Source of the DNA: CALDUY01 sp046350255
Lineage (GTDB): Bacteria; Planctomycetota; Planctomycetia; Gemmatales; Gemmataceae
Length of the DNA stretch: 64,000 nt
Direction of reading: 5' to 3'
Assembly: GCA_046350255.1 (NCBI GenBank)
Contig: JAXMAV010000013.1
Location: 233,695-297,694 of the forward strand
The notes below the pieces were generated by a model, which was given only the letters and a program-made list of their open reading frames with translations, did not search any database and was not told the DNA's origin. Positions 9,152 through 17,431 of the stretch are shown piece by piece. Within the stretch, counting starts at the first letter, position 1. The number at the start of each line of letters is the position of its first letter. The translations under genes were made by a program, and so were the position numbers.

Positions 9152-10192
9152 TCATCGCCCCGGAGTTCGGACGCAGCGGAAGCCGGAATGCGACTGTCCG
9201 GTGTCTACCGCGCCAGACTGACGCCCGCCCGCGCGGTAGCGCGCGCAATAGGAATCGGCACACAGAAACGAGCCGCCGCGAATCACCCGCATCGGCTCCC
9301 CGCCGCCTCGGCCGTCGTTGCTCGACAGTGGACCGTTGGGGTTGCGCGTGACGCCCGGCTCGGGCTCGAAGGCGGGGCGATACCAGTCGGCACACCACTC
9401 CCAGACGTTTCCGGCCATGTCATACAGCCCGAAGGCGTTGGGAGGATACGACGCCACGGGAGCGATGCCGGCGAAGCCGTCCTCCCCGGTGTCCTCGGTG
9501 GGGAACTTGCCCTGAAAGGAGTTGGCCATCCACTTCCCGCCGGGGGTTAGCTCGTCGCCCCAGTAGTACCGCTTGCGTTCGAGGCCGCCCCGGGCTGCGC
9601 GTTCCCACTCGGCCTCGGTCGGAAGCCGTTTCCCCGCCCAGCGTGCGTAGGCGGCGGCGTCCTCGTAGGCGATGTGGACCACAGGATAGTTGTCCTTGTC
9701 CACGATGCTGCTGTCCGGGCCCTGCGGATGACGCCAGCAGGCCCCGGCCACCACCTTCCACCACTGATCACACGAGGTGCATCCTTCAGGGGGACATTCT
9801 TTGGGGGGCTGAAAGACCAGCGAGAAGGCGCCGATGTTGCGAAACTCTGGCAGGGCTCGCGCCTGAAGCTCCGGATCCGGTGGGCGCTCGGCGATGGTCA
9901 CGTACCCGGTGGCGCGGACAAAGGCGGCAAATTGCGCGTTGGTCACCTCGGTGCGATCCATCCAGAACCCATCGACCCAGACGCGGTGGAGCGGCAGAGT
10001 GTTGGGCACCTGATCAATACCCATGGCCTCGGCGCTGCCCATGGTGAACTCGCCGGGCGGAACCCAGACCATGCCCTCGGGAGCGGTGCCAGTGTCGGAG
10101 ACGAACCAGAAGGCCGCGGTAGCCAGGGCCACGACGGTCAGGAGGCCGGCCGGGGCCAGCCACCAGCGGGGAGAGGTGGAAGCGTGCTTCAT
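9152..10192 (-). CDS. Formylglycine-generating enzyme (SUMF1/FGE family), catalytic cysteines retained
   Basis: Predicted to oxidise the sulfatase cysteine to formylglycine. I start it at 10192 (MKHASTSPRW), giving 346 residues with one N-terminal membrane segment; a longer frame upstream lacks support. The fold is nearly complete and very close to true FGE: VPPGEFTMGS, GACWRHPQGPDSSI, PVVHIAYEDAAAYARWAGKR, LPTEAEWERAARGGL, GNVWEWCADWY. The catalytic pair is present as GGSFLCADSYCARYR, Cys311 and Cys316, which most FGE-like relatives lack. It sits between the TGA-containing thioredoxin-like gene and the cytochrome gene. The membrane anchor implies that sulfatases are matured at or outside the membrane. 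Confidence 0.9.
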   Translation of the reverse strand: MKHASTSPRWWLAPAGLLTVVALATAAFWFVSDTGTAPEGMVWVPPGEFTMGSAEAMGIDQVPNTLPLHRVWVDGFWMDRTEVTNAQFAAFVRATGYVTIAERPPDPELQARALPEFRNIGAFSLVFQPPKECPPEGCTSCDQWWKVVAGACWRHPQGPDSSIVDKDNYPVVHIAYEDAAAYARWAGKRLPTEAEWERAARGGLERKRYYWGDELTPGGKWMANSFQGKFPTEDTGEDGFAGIAPVASYPPNAFGLYDMAGNVWEWCADWYRPAFEPEPGVTRNPNGPLSSNDGRGGGEPMRVIRGGSFLCADSYCARYRAGGRQSGAVDTGQSHSGFRCVRTPGR

Positions 10193-10296
10193 GTTTCTAT
10201 TTTCAGCCAGCGCAGCGACGATGGCAACAACAAAGGGAGCGACGGCCCCGGGTAGGGTATCCGTCGCACCCTGCGGGGAAGAGCAACCTGGCGGGC

Positions 10297-11232
10297 TCAT
10301 CCGCCCTTGCGCGCCAGCCAGGGGAAGGGGGTCACCACCTCCACCGGTTTCGTCGAGATCTTCTCACCCAGAATGTTCTCGAAGATCGAGCCATACAGCT
10401 TCTCGATCTTCACCAGGGCGTGCCCTGCCAGCAGCATGTGGACGCGGCCCTGGTTATCGAGCACCCAGCGGCGCCCCTTGCGGTCGGCCAGCCCTCCGGC
10501 GCCGGGCCGCCCGGCCATGGCAGCCTGTCGCTTCGCCATCTCGGCGTCGCGCAGGGAAACATCTGGCCCTTCCAGCGGGGGAGGTGGCAGGCGCGGCGCG
10601 AGGGGACGCCCCGATGGGTCCTGGTAAGTCAACGCACTGGTGGGGTCGGCCTCGGGCGCATCGAACGTGACCGGTTCGACCACCAGGCCGAAATCCTCCT
10701 TTAGCCGTCGGGCGTGCGCCTCGCGGAGCAGCGCCTTGAACCGGGCTCCATCGCCCTTGCTTTCCTTGATGCCGGTCCGCGCCGTTTCGACCACCCAGCG
10801 CGCTTCGCGCAGCATGGTGGATGCGTTCACCGGCCCGGCCACCACGTGCAGCACCCGGCCATCCGGAGCGCAGAAGTAGGCGGCCACGTTGCCTCCCTGT
10901 TTGGCACCCCCGACAATGCGGAAAGTGGCCACCTTCTGGAACGAGGCACAGCAGTGCTCGTTGATGTACTTGCCCACTTCCCTATCCGCCAGCGCGCTCA
11001 CACGGAGCGCCTCGGCGTTGTTTCAGGTGAAGCGGGGATCCTCGAAGTTGCCCGAAACGTGCAGGATGAAGACGAGTTTGGCGTCCTTCCTGGCCTGCCG
11101 GGCGGCGTCGGTGGGGGTGTCGTAGAAATCGATGGCCGTGCCGTGGGCGTTGCAGGCCGGTTTGTCGGCAGCCTGGAGGCTCGCTGTGGCCAGCAGAGCC
11201 AGGGTGCAGAGACTGGTGCGAAGCAAGGACAT
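10297..11232 (-). CDS. Thioredoxin-like secreted protein with in-frame TGA (candidate selenoprotein)
   Basis: Read through one TGA (11025-11023, codon 70), this is one 311-residue protein. The start at 11232 has GGGAGG seven bases upstream and a signal peptide (MSLLRTSLCTLALLATASLQA). After a thioredoxin-type first strand (KLVFILHVSG) comes NFEDPRFT-U-NNAEALR, then INEHCCASFQKVATFRI and GGNVAAYFCAPDGRVLHVVAG. The frame and protein style continue unchanged past the TGA; the downstream half alone has no ribosome site and would begin mid-helix. The TGA falls where thioredoxin-like proteins carry the redox Cys. A SECIS-like hairpin follows at 10988-11016. Alternatives are a nonsense mutation or a sequencing error. 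It is first in an apparent operon with FGE. Confidence 0.7.
10988..11016 (-). promoter_or_regulatory. SECIS-like hairpin after the in-frame UGA
   Basis: Six bases after the UGA, GCCGAGGCGCUC pairs with GAGCGCGCUGGC: six perfect inner pairs, a 2x2 internal loop, then four outer pairs including one G-U. The five-base apical loop CGUGU has G at position two and starts 19 bases after the UGA. This fits the bacterial SECIS description (short stem-loop just downstream, G in the first two loop bases, spacing about 16-37). Confidence 0.5.
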
Positions 11233-11419
11233 GATCCCTCCCAGGAAACTGGGCCGCGAATGTGGTTGCATAGTTTCGACGAGGAAGCCCCCTGGGCGGA
11301 TTGCCCGGAAGCGCTCTTCGTTCGCTCTGGGTGGTGGTGATAAATGTCGGCGGGGCGGATTGCCGGCGGGACAGGCGGGCCATAGGTCAACCCGAGTAAG
11401 TAACCCCAGGGGGACGAGC

Positions 11420-11977
11420 ATGGCCAAGGTGCTACTGGTGATCGGCGACGCCGCCGAGGTGCTGGATACGTTCTATCCACTGTATCGCATCCAGGAGGAT
11501 GGACATCAGGTGCTGGTGGCTGGGCCGGCAAAGCGGACCTACGCCCTGGTGCTACACGAACGTCCCGAGGGCTGGGACATCACCCGCGAGAGCCCCGGCT
11601 ACCATCTCGCCGCTGACATCGCCTTCAAGGATGTCAAGCCGGAGGAATACCAGGGGCTGGTCATCTCCGGGGGCCGAGCGCCGGAGTATCTCCGGTATGA
11701 TCCCGACCTCATGCGCATCGTGCGATCATTCTTCTATCGTAACCTGCCTGTGGCCAGCGTGTGCCATGGCATCGAGATCGTGGCAGCCGCAGGAGTCATC
11801 CGCGGCCTGACGGTCACCACCGTGGCCAAGTGTCAGTTCGACGCCGAGGGCGCTGGTGCCACTTACGTCGATAAGCCGGTGGTGGTCTCGGGCAATCTGG
11901 TAACCGCCCGGACCTGGCACGACAACGCCCCCTTCATGCGCGAGTACATGAAGTTGCTCAACCAGGTCGGCCGCTAG
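11420..11977 (+). CDS. DJ-1/PfpI family protein
   Basis: Cytoplasmic protein of 185 residues covering a whole DJ-1/PfpI domain. The nucleophile elbow is SVCHGIE with Cys115, preceded by GLVISGGRAPEYLR, the usual acidic/glycine loop. PfpI-type relatives act as peptidases, deglycases or chaperones; which applies here cannot be told from sequence. The start at 11420 follows a caggggga box; an open frame further upstream lacks a ribosome site. It ends seven bases from the convergent TolC gene. The start region faces the candidate selenoprotein gene (11232), leaving about 190 bases for divergent promoters. Confidence 0.85.
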   Translation: MAKVLLVIGDAAEVLDTFYPLYRIQEDGHQVLVAGPAKRTYALVLHERPEGWDITRESPGYHLAADIAFKDVKPEEYQGLVISGGRAPEYLRYDPDLMRIVRSFFYRNLPVASVCHGIEIVAAAGVIRGLTVTTVAKCQFDAEGAGATYVDKPVVVSGNLVTARTWHDNAPFMREYMKLLNQVGR

Positions 11978-11984
11978 GACGCGC

Positions 11985-13760
11985 TCACTTCGCCGCCGGC
12001 GCTGCCGGCATGGGCTTGGTGGTGTCGATGCCCAGCGAGGCCTGGTACTCGGCGAGCGAGCGGTAGAACTCGACGGCGGCGTCAATCTCGAGGATGCGGG
12101 CATCGGCTGCCTGCAACTCGCGGAAGTTAACGCGGAACAGATCGCTCTTGCCGACCTGGAACTGACGTTCCTCAGCGTCTTGCAGATACTGGTTCTGCAA
12201 CCGGTTGTCTCGCCCCTGGCGGAGCAGCTCGTAGGCGCGGTCGAGGCCATTGAGGGAGTTTTGCACCTCCATCTGGACTCGATCGCGGGCGAACCGTTCC
12301 TGGGCCAGCAGGCGGGCCATCTCGGCCCGGAGAGCCAGGAGACGACCCCGGGCCAGCCGGCGTTCCAGCGGCACGTCGATCAGCAGGGCCGCCTGGCCCC
12401 ACGTCTTGTACAGATCCTTCTTCGTTTGCCCGAAGTCCTGGGCACCGGCGAGGCCGAAATTCACCCCGGGCAGCAGGAGGTTCTCGTTGAGGTCGATATC
12501 AACCTGCACCTTCTTCCGTTGCAGCAGGATGCGCTGTACCTCGGGCCGGCGCTCCAGCGCGATCTGTAGATCTTTCAGACGCTGATCGACGTTGGGCGGC
12601 GGCGGCGGCTCGAAGAAGGCCGGCAGACGGTCCAGCTCGGGAATGATCGGGTTGCCGTGCTGATCGCGGTAGTACAGCGACAGCTGGATGGCGGCCTGCT
12701 GGAACGTCCGCATGAAGACAACCAGGCGTGCCTGACGCTCGATGATCACCCGGCGGTTGTCCTCACGCTCGATCTGGGCCAGGTTTCCCGCCTGCACGCG
12801 CTTGGCGAGGGCAGCGTCGCGGTCCTCGGCGATACGCAGTACCGACTTGCCGATCAGGTAGCGTTGGCCCGAGGCGACCCATGACCAGTAGGCCATGGTG
12901 GCTGCTCGCGAGATATCGATTCGCTGCAGGTTGATGAATGGCTCGGCCATCGCCACGTCGATGTCGGCCTTCGCCAGGGTGGCCCGTGGCGAGTCGATGT
13001 GGAGGCCGCGTAGCAGCGGCTGGGTGATGCCTGCTCGCAGTTCGCCCCCTTCACCTGTCTTCCGATCCTGGTAGTAGATCGGGAAGTCACCCAGGCCCAG
13101 GCGGTACCCGGCGAAGTAACTCAGGCCATAGTGGGGTGTTTGTTGTTCGACAAACATGCTGTAACGCTGATTGTCGAAGGTGCCGGTGTCGCGGTAGTTC
13201 TGCGACTTGAGGTTATGGTCGAACACCCCCAGGGCGGCTACCCGGGCACCGGCTGCAATGGCTCGCTCCTGCTCGGCGGCCATGATCAGCGGATAGTGCT
13301 TGTCGAGTGATTCGAGCACCATCTCCAGGTGGAGGGGCTGAGCGCTGACGGGGCGTCCAACGGGCGAACCGACTGGCTGAGACTGACCCAGCCGGGGCGC
13401 TTCCAGTTTGCCGTCATCCTTCTTCGAGGGGCGTGGCTGAGGCAGCACACCGTCCCCAGGCACCCGTGGGGCCGGAGCCTGCGTGCCGGACCTGGGGGCC
13501 GGCAGCAGAGGGGCACCCCCCGGCGGAGAAGCGGGCGCGGCAGGGGGGCGTGGCGGGGCAGCATTCACTGCCATCCCCTGCAGGTCGTCTTCGCCCTGGT
13601 AGCTCACCACCCGTCGAGGCGGTAGGGCGCTACCTGGGGAAGCCGCTTGCGATGATTCCGAGATGGGAGGGAGGGGCACTCCTTGCCCGTGCCCCTCCCG
13701 GTGCAGCACCAGGGCCAGCACCACCACCGGGAGGAGAGCCATCATCCTTGATCGGCTCAT
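11985..13760 (-). CDS. TolC-family outer membrane efflux protein
   Basis: Outer-membrane channel of a tripartite exporter, 591 residues from the ATG at 13760, which overlaps the stop of the HlyD gene (ATGA). A signal peptide (MSRSRMMALLPVVVLALVL) is followed by a Pro-rich linker to about residue 150. Two long helical halves then show TolC features, such as NLLLPGVNFGLAG and repeated coiled-coil stretches (RVQMEVQNSLNGLDRAYELLRQG). Last gene of the three-gene exporter operon; translational coupling to HlyD is likely. Confidence 0.85.
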   Translation of the reverse strand: MSRSRMMALLPVVVLALVLHREGHGQGVPLPPISESSQAASPGSALPPRRVVSYQGEDDLQGMAVNAAPPRPPAAPASPPGGAPLLPAPRSGTQAPAPRVPGDGVLPQPRPSKKDDGKLEAPRLGQSQPVGSPVGRPVSAQPLHLEMVLESLDKHYPLIMAAEQERAIAAGARVAALGVFDHNLKSQNYRDTGTFDNQRYSMFVEQQTPHYGLSYFAGYRLGLGDFPIYYQDRKTGEGGELRAGITQPLLRGLHIDSPRATLAKADIDVAMAEPFINLQRIDISRAATMAYWSWVASGQRYLIGKSVLRIAEDRDAALAKRVQAGNLAQIEREDNRRVIIERQARLVVFMRTFQQAAIQLSLYYRDQHGNPIIPELDRLPAFFEPPPPPNVDQRLKDLQIALERRPEVQRILLQRKKVQVDIDLNENLLLPGVNFGLAGAQDFGQTKKDLYKTWGQAALLIDVPLERRLARGRLLALRAEMARLLAQERFARDRVQMEVQNSLNGLDRAYELLRQGRDNRLQNQYLQDAEERQFQVGKSDLFRVNFRELQAADARILEIDAAVEFYRSLAEYQASLGIDTTKPMPAAPAAK

Positions 13761-15253
13761 TTCGGCACCTTCACCTTTCCGGGCTTCTTTTTGTCGCCTT
13801 CGTCCTTGTCCTTGTCCACCACCACTGGTGGGAAGCCATTGAATCGTCGCCACAGCTCGTAACCCAGCGAGACGCGATCCAGCAGCACCCATCCCTGGGC
13901 CCGGGTGCCCTGCCGCAACGAAAACTCATTGGGCCAGGGCTCGGCGTTGGGATCAGGTTGCACCATGATGCGGAAGCGACCTTTGCCATCGTCGTGGGGG
14001 TCCACCATGACCACCTTGCCGGCGAAGGTGCCCCAGGCGATGGAGGGCCAGCCGACAATCTGAATGGCCGGCCAACCCTCGAACTGCACGCGGACCTGGA
14101 TGTCGGCGTTGCTGTCGGCCTCCAGGCGTCGCTTCCACAGCTCGGTCAGCTGCGGGGCATCGTTGCCGTCGAGGAATAGCTCCACATCGCGGTGAGAATC
14201 GCTGCGGATGTCTGGCGTGATGATCATCAGCCGTTCGCCGCTCTTGACCAGCGAGCCACCCCGGGCCGAGTTGCACAGGATGCGGTAGACAGTGCCGTCG
14301 CACGGCGCGGTGACTTCCTGGGCCGACTGCCGGGCGATGCTCGTTTCCAGCTGGGCCATGTCGCGCGTGGCAGTGGCCAACTCCGCCTCGGCCGACTGCC
14401 GCGAGGCGGTCGCCGACGAGATGGAGGCGATGGCGTCTGCCCGAATCTTCTCCATGTCGGCGCGGATGGCGTCCACCTCGACCAGGGCGGCATCCTTGCT
14501 GTTTAGCGAGCGTTTCTCCTCGGCCAGTGACTGATCCTTGCGCTGCTGGGCGCCCAGGAAGGTCAGCTGCGAGGTGAGCCCGTCGCGCACCAGCTCCTTC
14601 TCCATCTGGAAGTTCGTGGAATCAATCTCACGTTTGAGCCTGGCGATAACCACGGCCTCCTTGGCCGCCTTCAGCCGTTCGTCGGCCATGCGCAGGCGGT
14701 TCTCGGCGGCAATCAGCGCCTGGCGCTGCGACTGCTCCAGCGCCTTGATCTGCGCGGTGAACGATGCGATGCGATCCTTGGCGGCGGTGATCCGCTCCTG
14801 CACCGCGACGCGCTGCAGGCTGAGCCGACGAGGCAGTTCCGGGTCGGGATCCTGGATCGACACCAGTGGGTCGCCTGGCTTGATGATCTCGCCGGCCGCG
14901 TTGAACACTGGGCCCTTGACCCGGTGCCCTTCCATCACGTGCCACTTGAGTACCCGGCCATCGATGGGTGCCTCGACGTCCTGTTGCCGTTCGGTCGGAT
15001 CGAAGGCGATCACCCGGCCGGTGCCGTAGATCGACTGTTGCCAGGGAATGAACATCAGCGCCACGGGGCTGCCCACAAACAGCAGGATGAGTAGCCGGGC
15101 AAACCAGCGAGCGCTCCGCGGCGTGCGCACGAGGTCGAGCGAGTTCAGCTCCGACCCACCTGGTCGATGATGCTTGTGCAGGTTGCGATCGGTTGCTGGT
15201 GGAGCGCCGACGCCAGACCGTTTGGCTTCATCGAGAATGGTTGCCGGGGTCAT
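13757..15253 (-). CDS. HlyD/membrane-fusion protein of ABC exporter
   Basis: Periplasmic adaptor of 498 residues. One transmembrane helix (about 50-70, LLILLFVGSPVALMFIPW) is followed by a lipoyl-like half (DGRVLKWHVMEGHRVKGP), a long coiled-coil hairpin from about 130 to 300, the second lipoyl half (APCDGTVYRILCNSARGGSL) and a beta-barrel region. The C-terminus is Lys-rich (KDEGDKKKPGKVKVPK). The start at 15253 has gaggag upstream. It lies 15 bases after the ABC gene and overlaps the TolC gene, so it is the middle gene of a type I secretion-like operon. Confidence 0.85.
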   Translation of the reverse strand: MTPATILDEAKRSGVGAPPATDRNLHKHHRPGGSELNSLDLVRTPRSARWFARLLILLFVGSPVALMFIPWQQSIYGTGRVIAFDPTERQQDVEAPIDGRVLKWHVMEGHRVKGPVFNAAGEIIKPGDPLVSIQDPDPELPRRLSLQRVAVQERITAAKDRIASFTAQIKALEQSQRQALIAAENRLRMADERLKAAKEAVVIARLKREIDSTNFQMEKELVRDGLTSQLTFLGAQQRKDQSLAEEKRSLNSKDAALVEVDAIRADMEKIRADAIASISSATASRQSAEAELATATRDMAQLETSIARQSAQEVTAPCDGTVYRILCNSARGGSLVKSGERLMIITPDIRSDSHRDVELFLDGNDAPQLTELWKRRLEADSNADIQVRVQFEGWPAIQIVGWPSIAWGTFAGKVVMVDPHDDGKGRFRIMVQPDPNAEPWPNEFSLRQGTRAQGWVLLDRVSLGYELWRRFNGFPPVVVDKDKDEGDKKKPGKVKVPK

Positions 15254-15268
15254 GATGTGGATCTCCTC

Positions 15269-17023
15269 TTAGTGCCGGTAGCCATGGGTGCCGTTCAGCG
15301 TGGATGCACCAGGCCGGACAAGCTCGAGAGTACGGTCGCACAGGGTGATGATTTCGGGGTCGCGCGTGGCGACGAGCAGCGTCCAGCCAGCTTGCCGGTT
15401 GAACAGCGCCTCCAGCAGGGGACGACGACGCACGGGATCCAGCTGATCGAGCGTCTCGTCGATGAGCAGGAGGCGTGGCCGGGAGGCGATGGCCCGGGCC
15501 AGCATGAGCCGGTTCGCCTCGCCGCTCGCCAACGAGGAACCTCCGGTCACCAGGCGCGTGTTTAGCCCCTGGGGCATCGACTCGAAGGTGTGCAGCAGGT
15601 CCACCACTTCCAGGGCGCGATGGATATCGACGATGTTCACGTCGAGGCGACCCAGGCGGATGTTGTCCAGCACGGTGCCATCGAAGACCTCGGACCCCGA
15701 GACCGACGCCACCTGGCTGCGCAGGTCGCGCAGGTCGAGGCTACGGATGTCCAGGCCATCGAAGTGGATGCTACCGGCGGTGGGCTCGCGTAACCCCATG
15801 ATCAGGTCGAACAGGGTGGTCTTCCCCGCGCCCGAGGGACCCAGCAGAGCCACGCGCTCGCCCGGCTTAATAGACACCTGCAGCTGATCCAGCACGATCG
15901 CCCCATCGTCGTAAGTGTAGCTCAGGTTGCGCAGGGCCAGCGCAGCTGGGTGATCGGGGGCCGGGATCGAATCGCCGTCCTTGCGTTCCAGCGGCAAATC
16001 GACCAGGTGTCCGAGCTTATCCATGCCAGCCATCAGGTCGTAGTAGCTTTCCAGGGACTTGCCCAGCTTGACAAACGAGCCGACGATCACGGAGACAATG
16101 AGTTCCGCCGCCACCAGCTGACCGATGGTCAACTCGTTTCGGATCACCAGCCAGCCACCCAGACCAAAGAGCGCGGCGCTGGCGATGGCCTGCAACCCTA
16201 CTCCGAAGATGATCTGCCGAAAGAGGATGCGGAACGATAGGATGCGTGCTTCGAGGTAATCACGGGTCAGTTCGTCGGCCCGCTGCAGGGCGTAGTCCTG
16301 ACCGGCGGCGAACTTGAAGGCCACCGGGAATCGCACCATCTCTTCGAGCCAGCCAGCGACGGCGTATTTGGCGTACGACTCCTGAATGTTGGCCCGAATG
16401 GCGCCAATCCCGAGCAGGAAGATCATGACTCCCAGAGACAGGAGCAACGCCAGGTTGAAACCAAGTAGATAGGGATGCCAGATGGCAAGCACCAGTAGCC
16501 CGATCAACGCCTGGATGACGATGGTCACACCATCGAGGAGCAAGGTGGCTCCTGCCTTCTGCACAGTGAGGACATCGAAGAAGCGGTTGACCAGTTCGGG
16601 CCCGTGTTGCCGATCGAAAGCGCTAAGTTTCACCCGTGGCAAACGATGAGCCAGCTCGGCCACCACGCGTACAAAAATGCGGCGCTGGATGATTTCGACG
16701 ATGAACGTCGTCAGCGCTCGCATGGCACCGGCCAGGCTCAGGGCCGCCAACAGGACGAGGGCCAGTACCACCACCACCTGGAACATCAGGTTGTTGCCGC
16801 CCTGCACGTTCGAGACCAGCGCCTCAACAGCGATGGGGACCGCCAGAGAGAGCAGGCCAATCCCAAACGAGAAGACGACGACCAACCACAGGTCACGCGC
16901 CTCGGGTCGCAGAAGCCTCAATAGTCGGATCAGTGGCGACGGACCATGCCCATGATGGTGGTCCTGTGAATGGTGGTCCGCATCCCCGGCCCAGCTCTGT
17001 TCGCTGTGGTGTGACTTGGCCAT
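15269..17023 (-). CDS. ABC exporter (fused permease-ATPase) with degenerate ATPase motifs
   Basis: Inner-membrane half-transporter of 584 residues. The N-terminus is His-rich (HHSQDHHHGHG). About six membrane segments follow to residue 320, then the nucleotide-binding domain. Walker A is GPSGAGKTT (about 392-400) and Walker B is RLLLIDETLDQLD with its Glu kept. Three other motifs are not canonical: the Q-loop reads ASVSGSEVF without Gln, the signature is LASGE rather than LSGGQ, and the H-loop region reads VATRD without His. With the HlyD and TolC genes it forms a complete exporter. The cargo is unknown and no linked RTX substrate is intact; an RTX relic lies far away at 60.7 kb. Confidence 0.85.
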   Translation of the reverse strand: MAKSHHSEQSWAGDADHHSQDHHHGHGPSPLIRLLRLLRPEARDLWLVVVFSFGIGLLSLAVPIAVEALVSNVQGGNNLMFQVVVVLALVLLAALSLAGAMRALTTFIVEIIQRRIFVRVVAELAHRLPRVKLSAFDRQHGPELVNRFFDVLTVQKAGATLLLDGVTIVIQALIGLLVLAIWHPYLLGFNLALLLSLGVMIFLLGIGAIRANIQESYAKYAVAGWLEEMVRFPVAFKFAAGQDYALQRADELTRDYLEARILSFRILFRQIIFGVGLQAIASAALFGLGGWLVIRNELTIGQLVAAELIVSVIVGSFVKLGKSLESYYDLMAGMDKLGHLVDLPLERKDGDSIPAPDHPAALALRNLSYTYDDGAIVLDQLQVSIKPGERVALLGPSGAGKTTLFDLIMGLREPTAGSIHFDGLDIRSLDLRDLRSQVASVSGSEVFDGTVLDNIRLGRLDVNIVDIHRALEVVDLLHTFESMPQGLNTRLVTGGSSLASGEANRLMLARAIASRPRLLLIDETLDQLDPVRRRPLLEALFNRQAGWTLLVATRDPEIITLCDRTLELVRPGASTLNGTHGYRH

Positions 17024-17247
17024 ATCTCTCCGCCCCAGTCGACCACGGGGAATTGAACGAGAGTTTCAGGCTGCAACCTTCCCCAAATGAAGATCGGCAT
17101 GGAGAAGCTTTGCACTTGAGCCAATCCTGGTTGCTTCGCGCAAATCCCTGTGATGCGTGTCCCTAGATTGGGTAGCTCCTACCCAGATGTTCCGCATACC
17201 GCATTCCACAGTCGGCCCCAGCTCTGGGAAGCCGGCACATGGATATC

Positions 17248-17267
17248 ATACGAAGTATTCTTCGTAT
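17248..17267. promoter_or_regulatory. Near-perfect 20-bp palindrome in the ABC/porin divergent region
   Basis: ATACGAAG, four bases, then CTTCGTAT: eight perfect paired bases. It sits in the 408-base gap (17024-17431) between the divergent exporter operon and the porin, which is visibly more AT-rich than its surroundings. I see no convincing gene or clear -35/-10 pair in the rest of this gap. A dimeric regulator operator is likely; with no T run after it, it is not a terminator. Confidence 0.45.
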
Positions 17268-17431
17268 TTCAACCCGAATCAGGATTAAACTTATGCTATT
17301 TTGTTCGGGTAAGATGCGGTCACATTTCCGATTATGCCAATTATTTCACGCGCCGAAGCTCATTTCCACCTCTCTGGATTGACGATGTTTACTTCTGGAT
17401 TCCGATCCAGAGTGGATGGGAGTAGGTGGTT

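Noticed and set aside
10297..11001. Stand-alone 234-residue gene starting with GTG at 11001
   Set aside because: No ribosome site, and the start would lie inside a thioredoxin-like domain whose first strand and signal peptide are just upstream in the same frame.
17150..17425. 91-codon open frame before the porin
   Set aside because: No ribosome site, no signal or domain, and it covers the palindrome and AT-rich promoter region.
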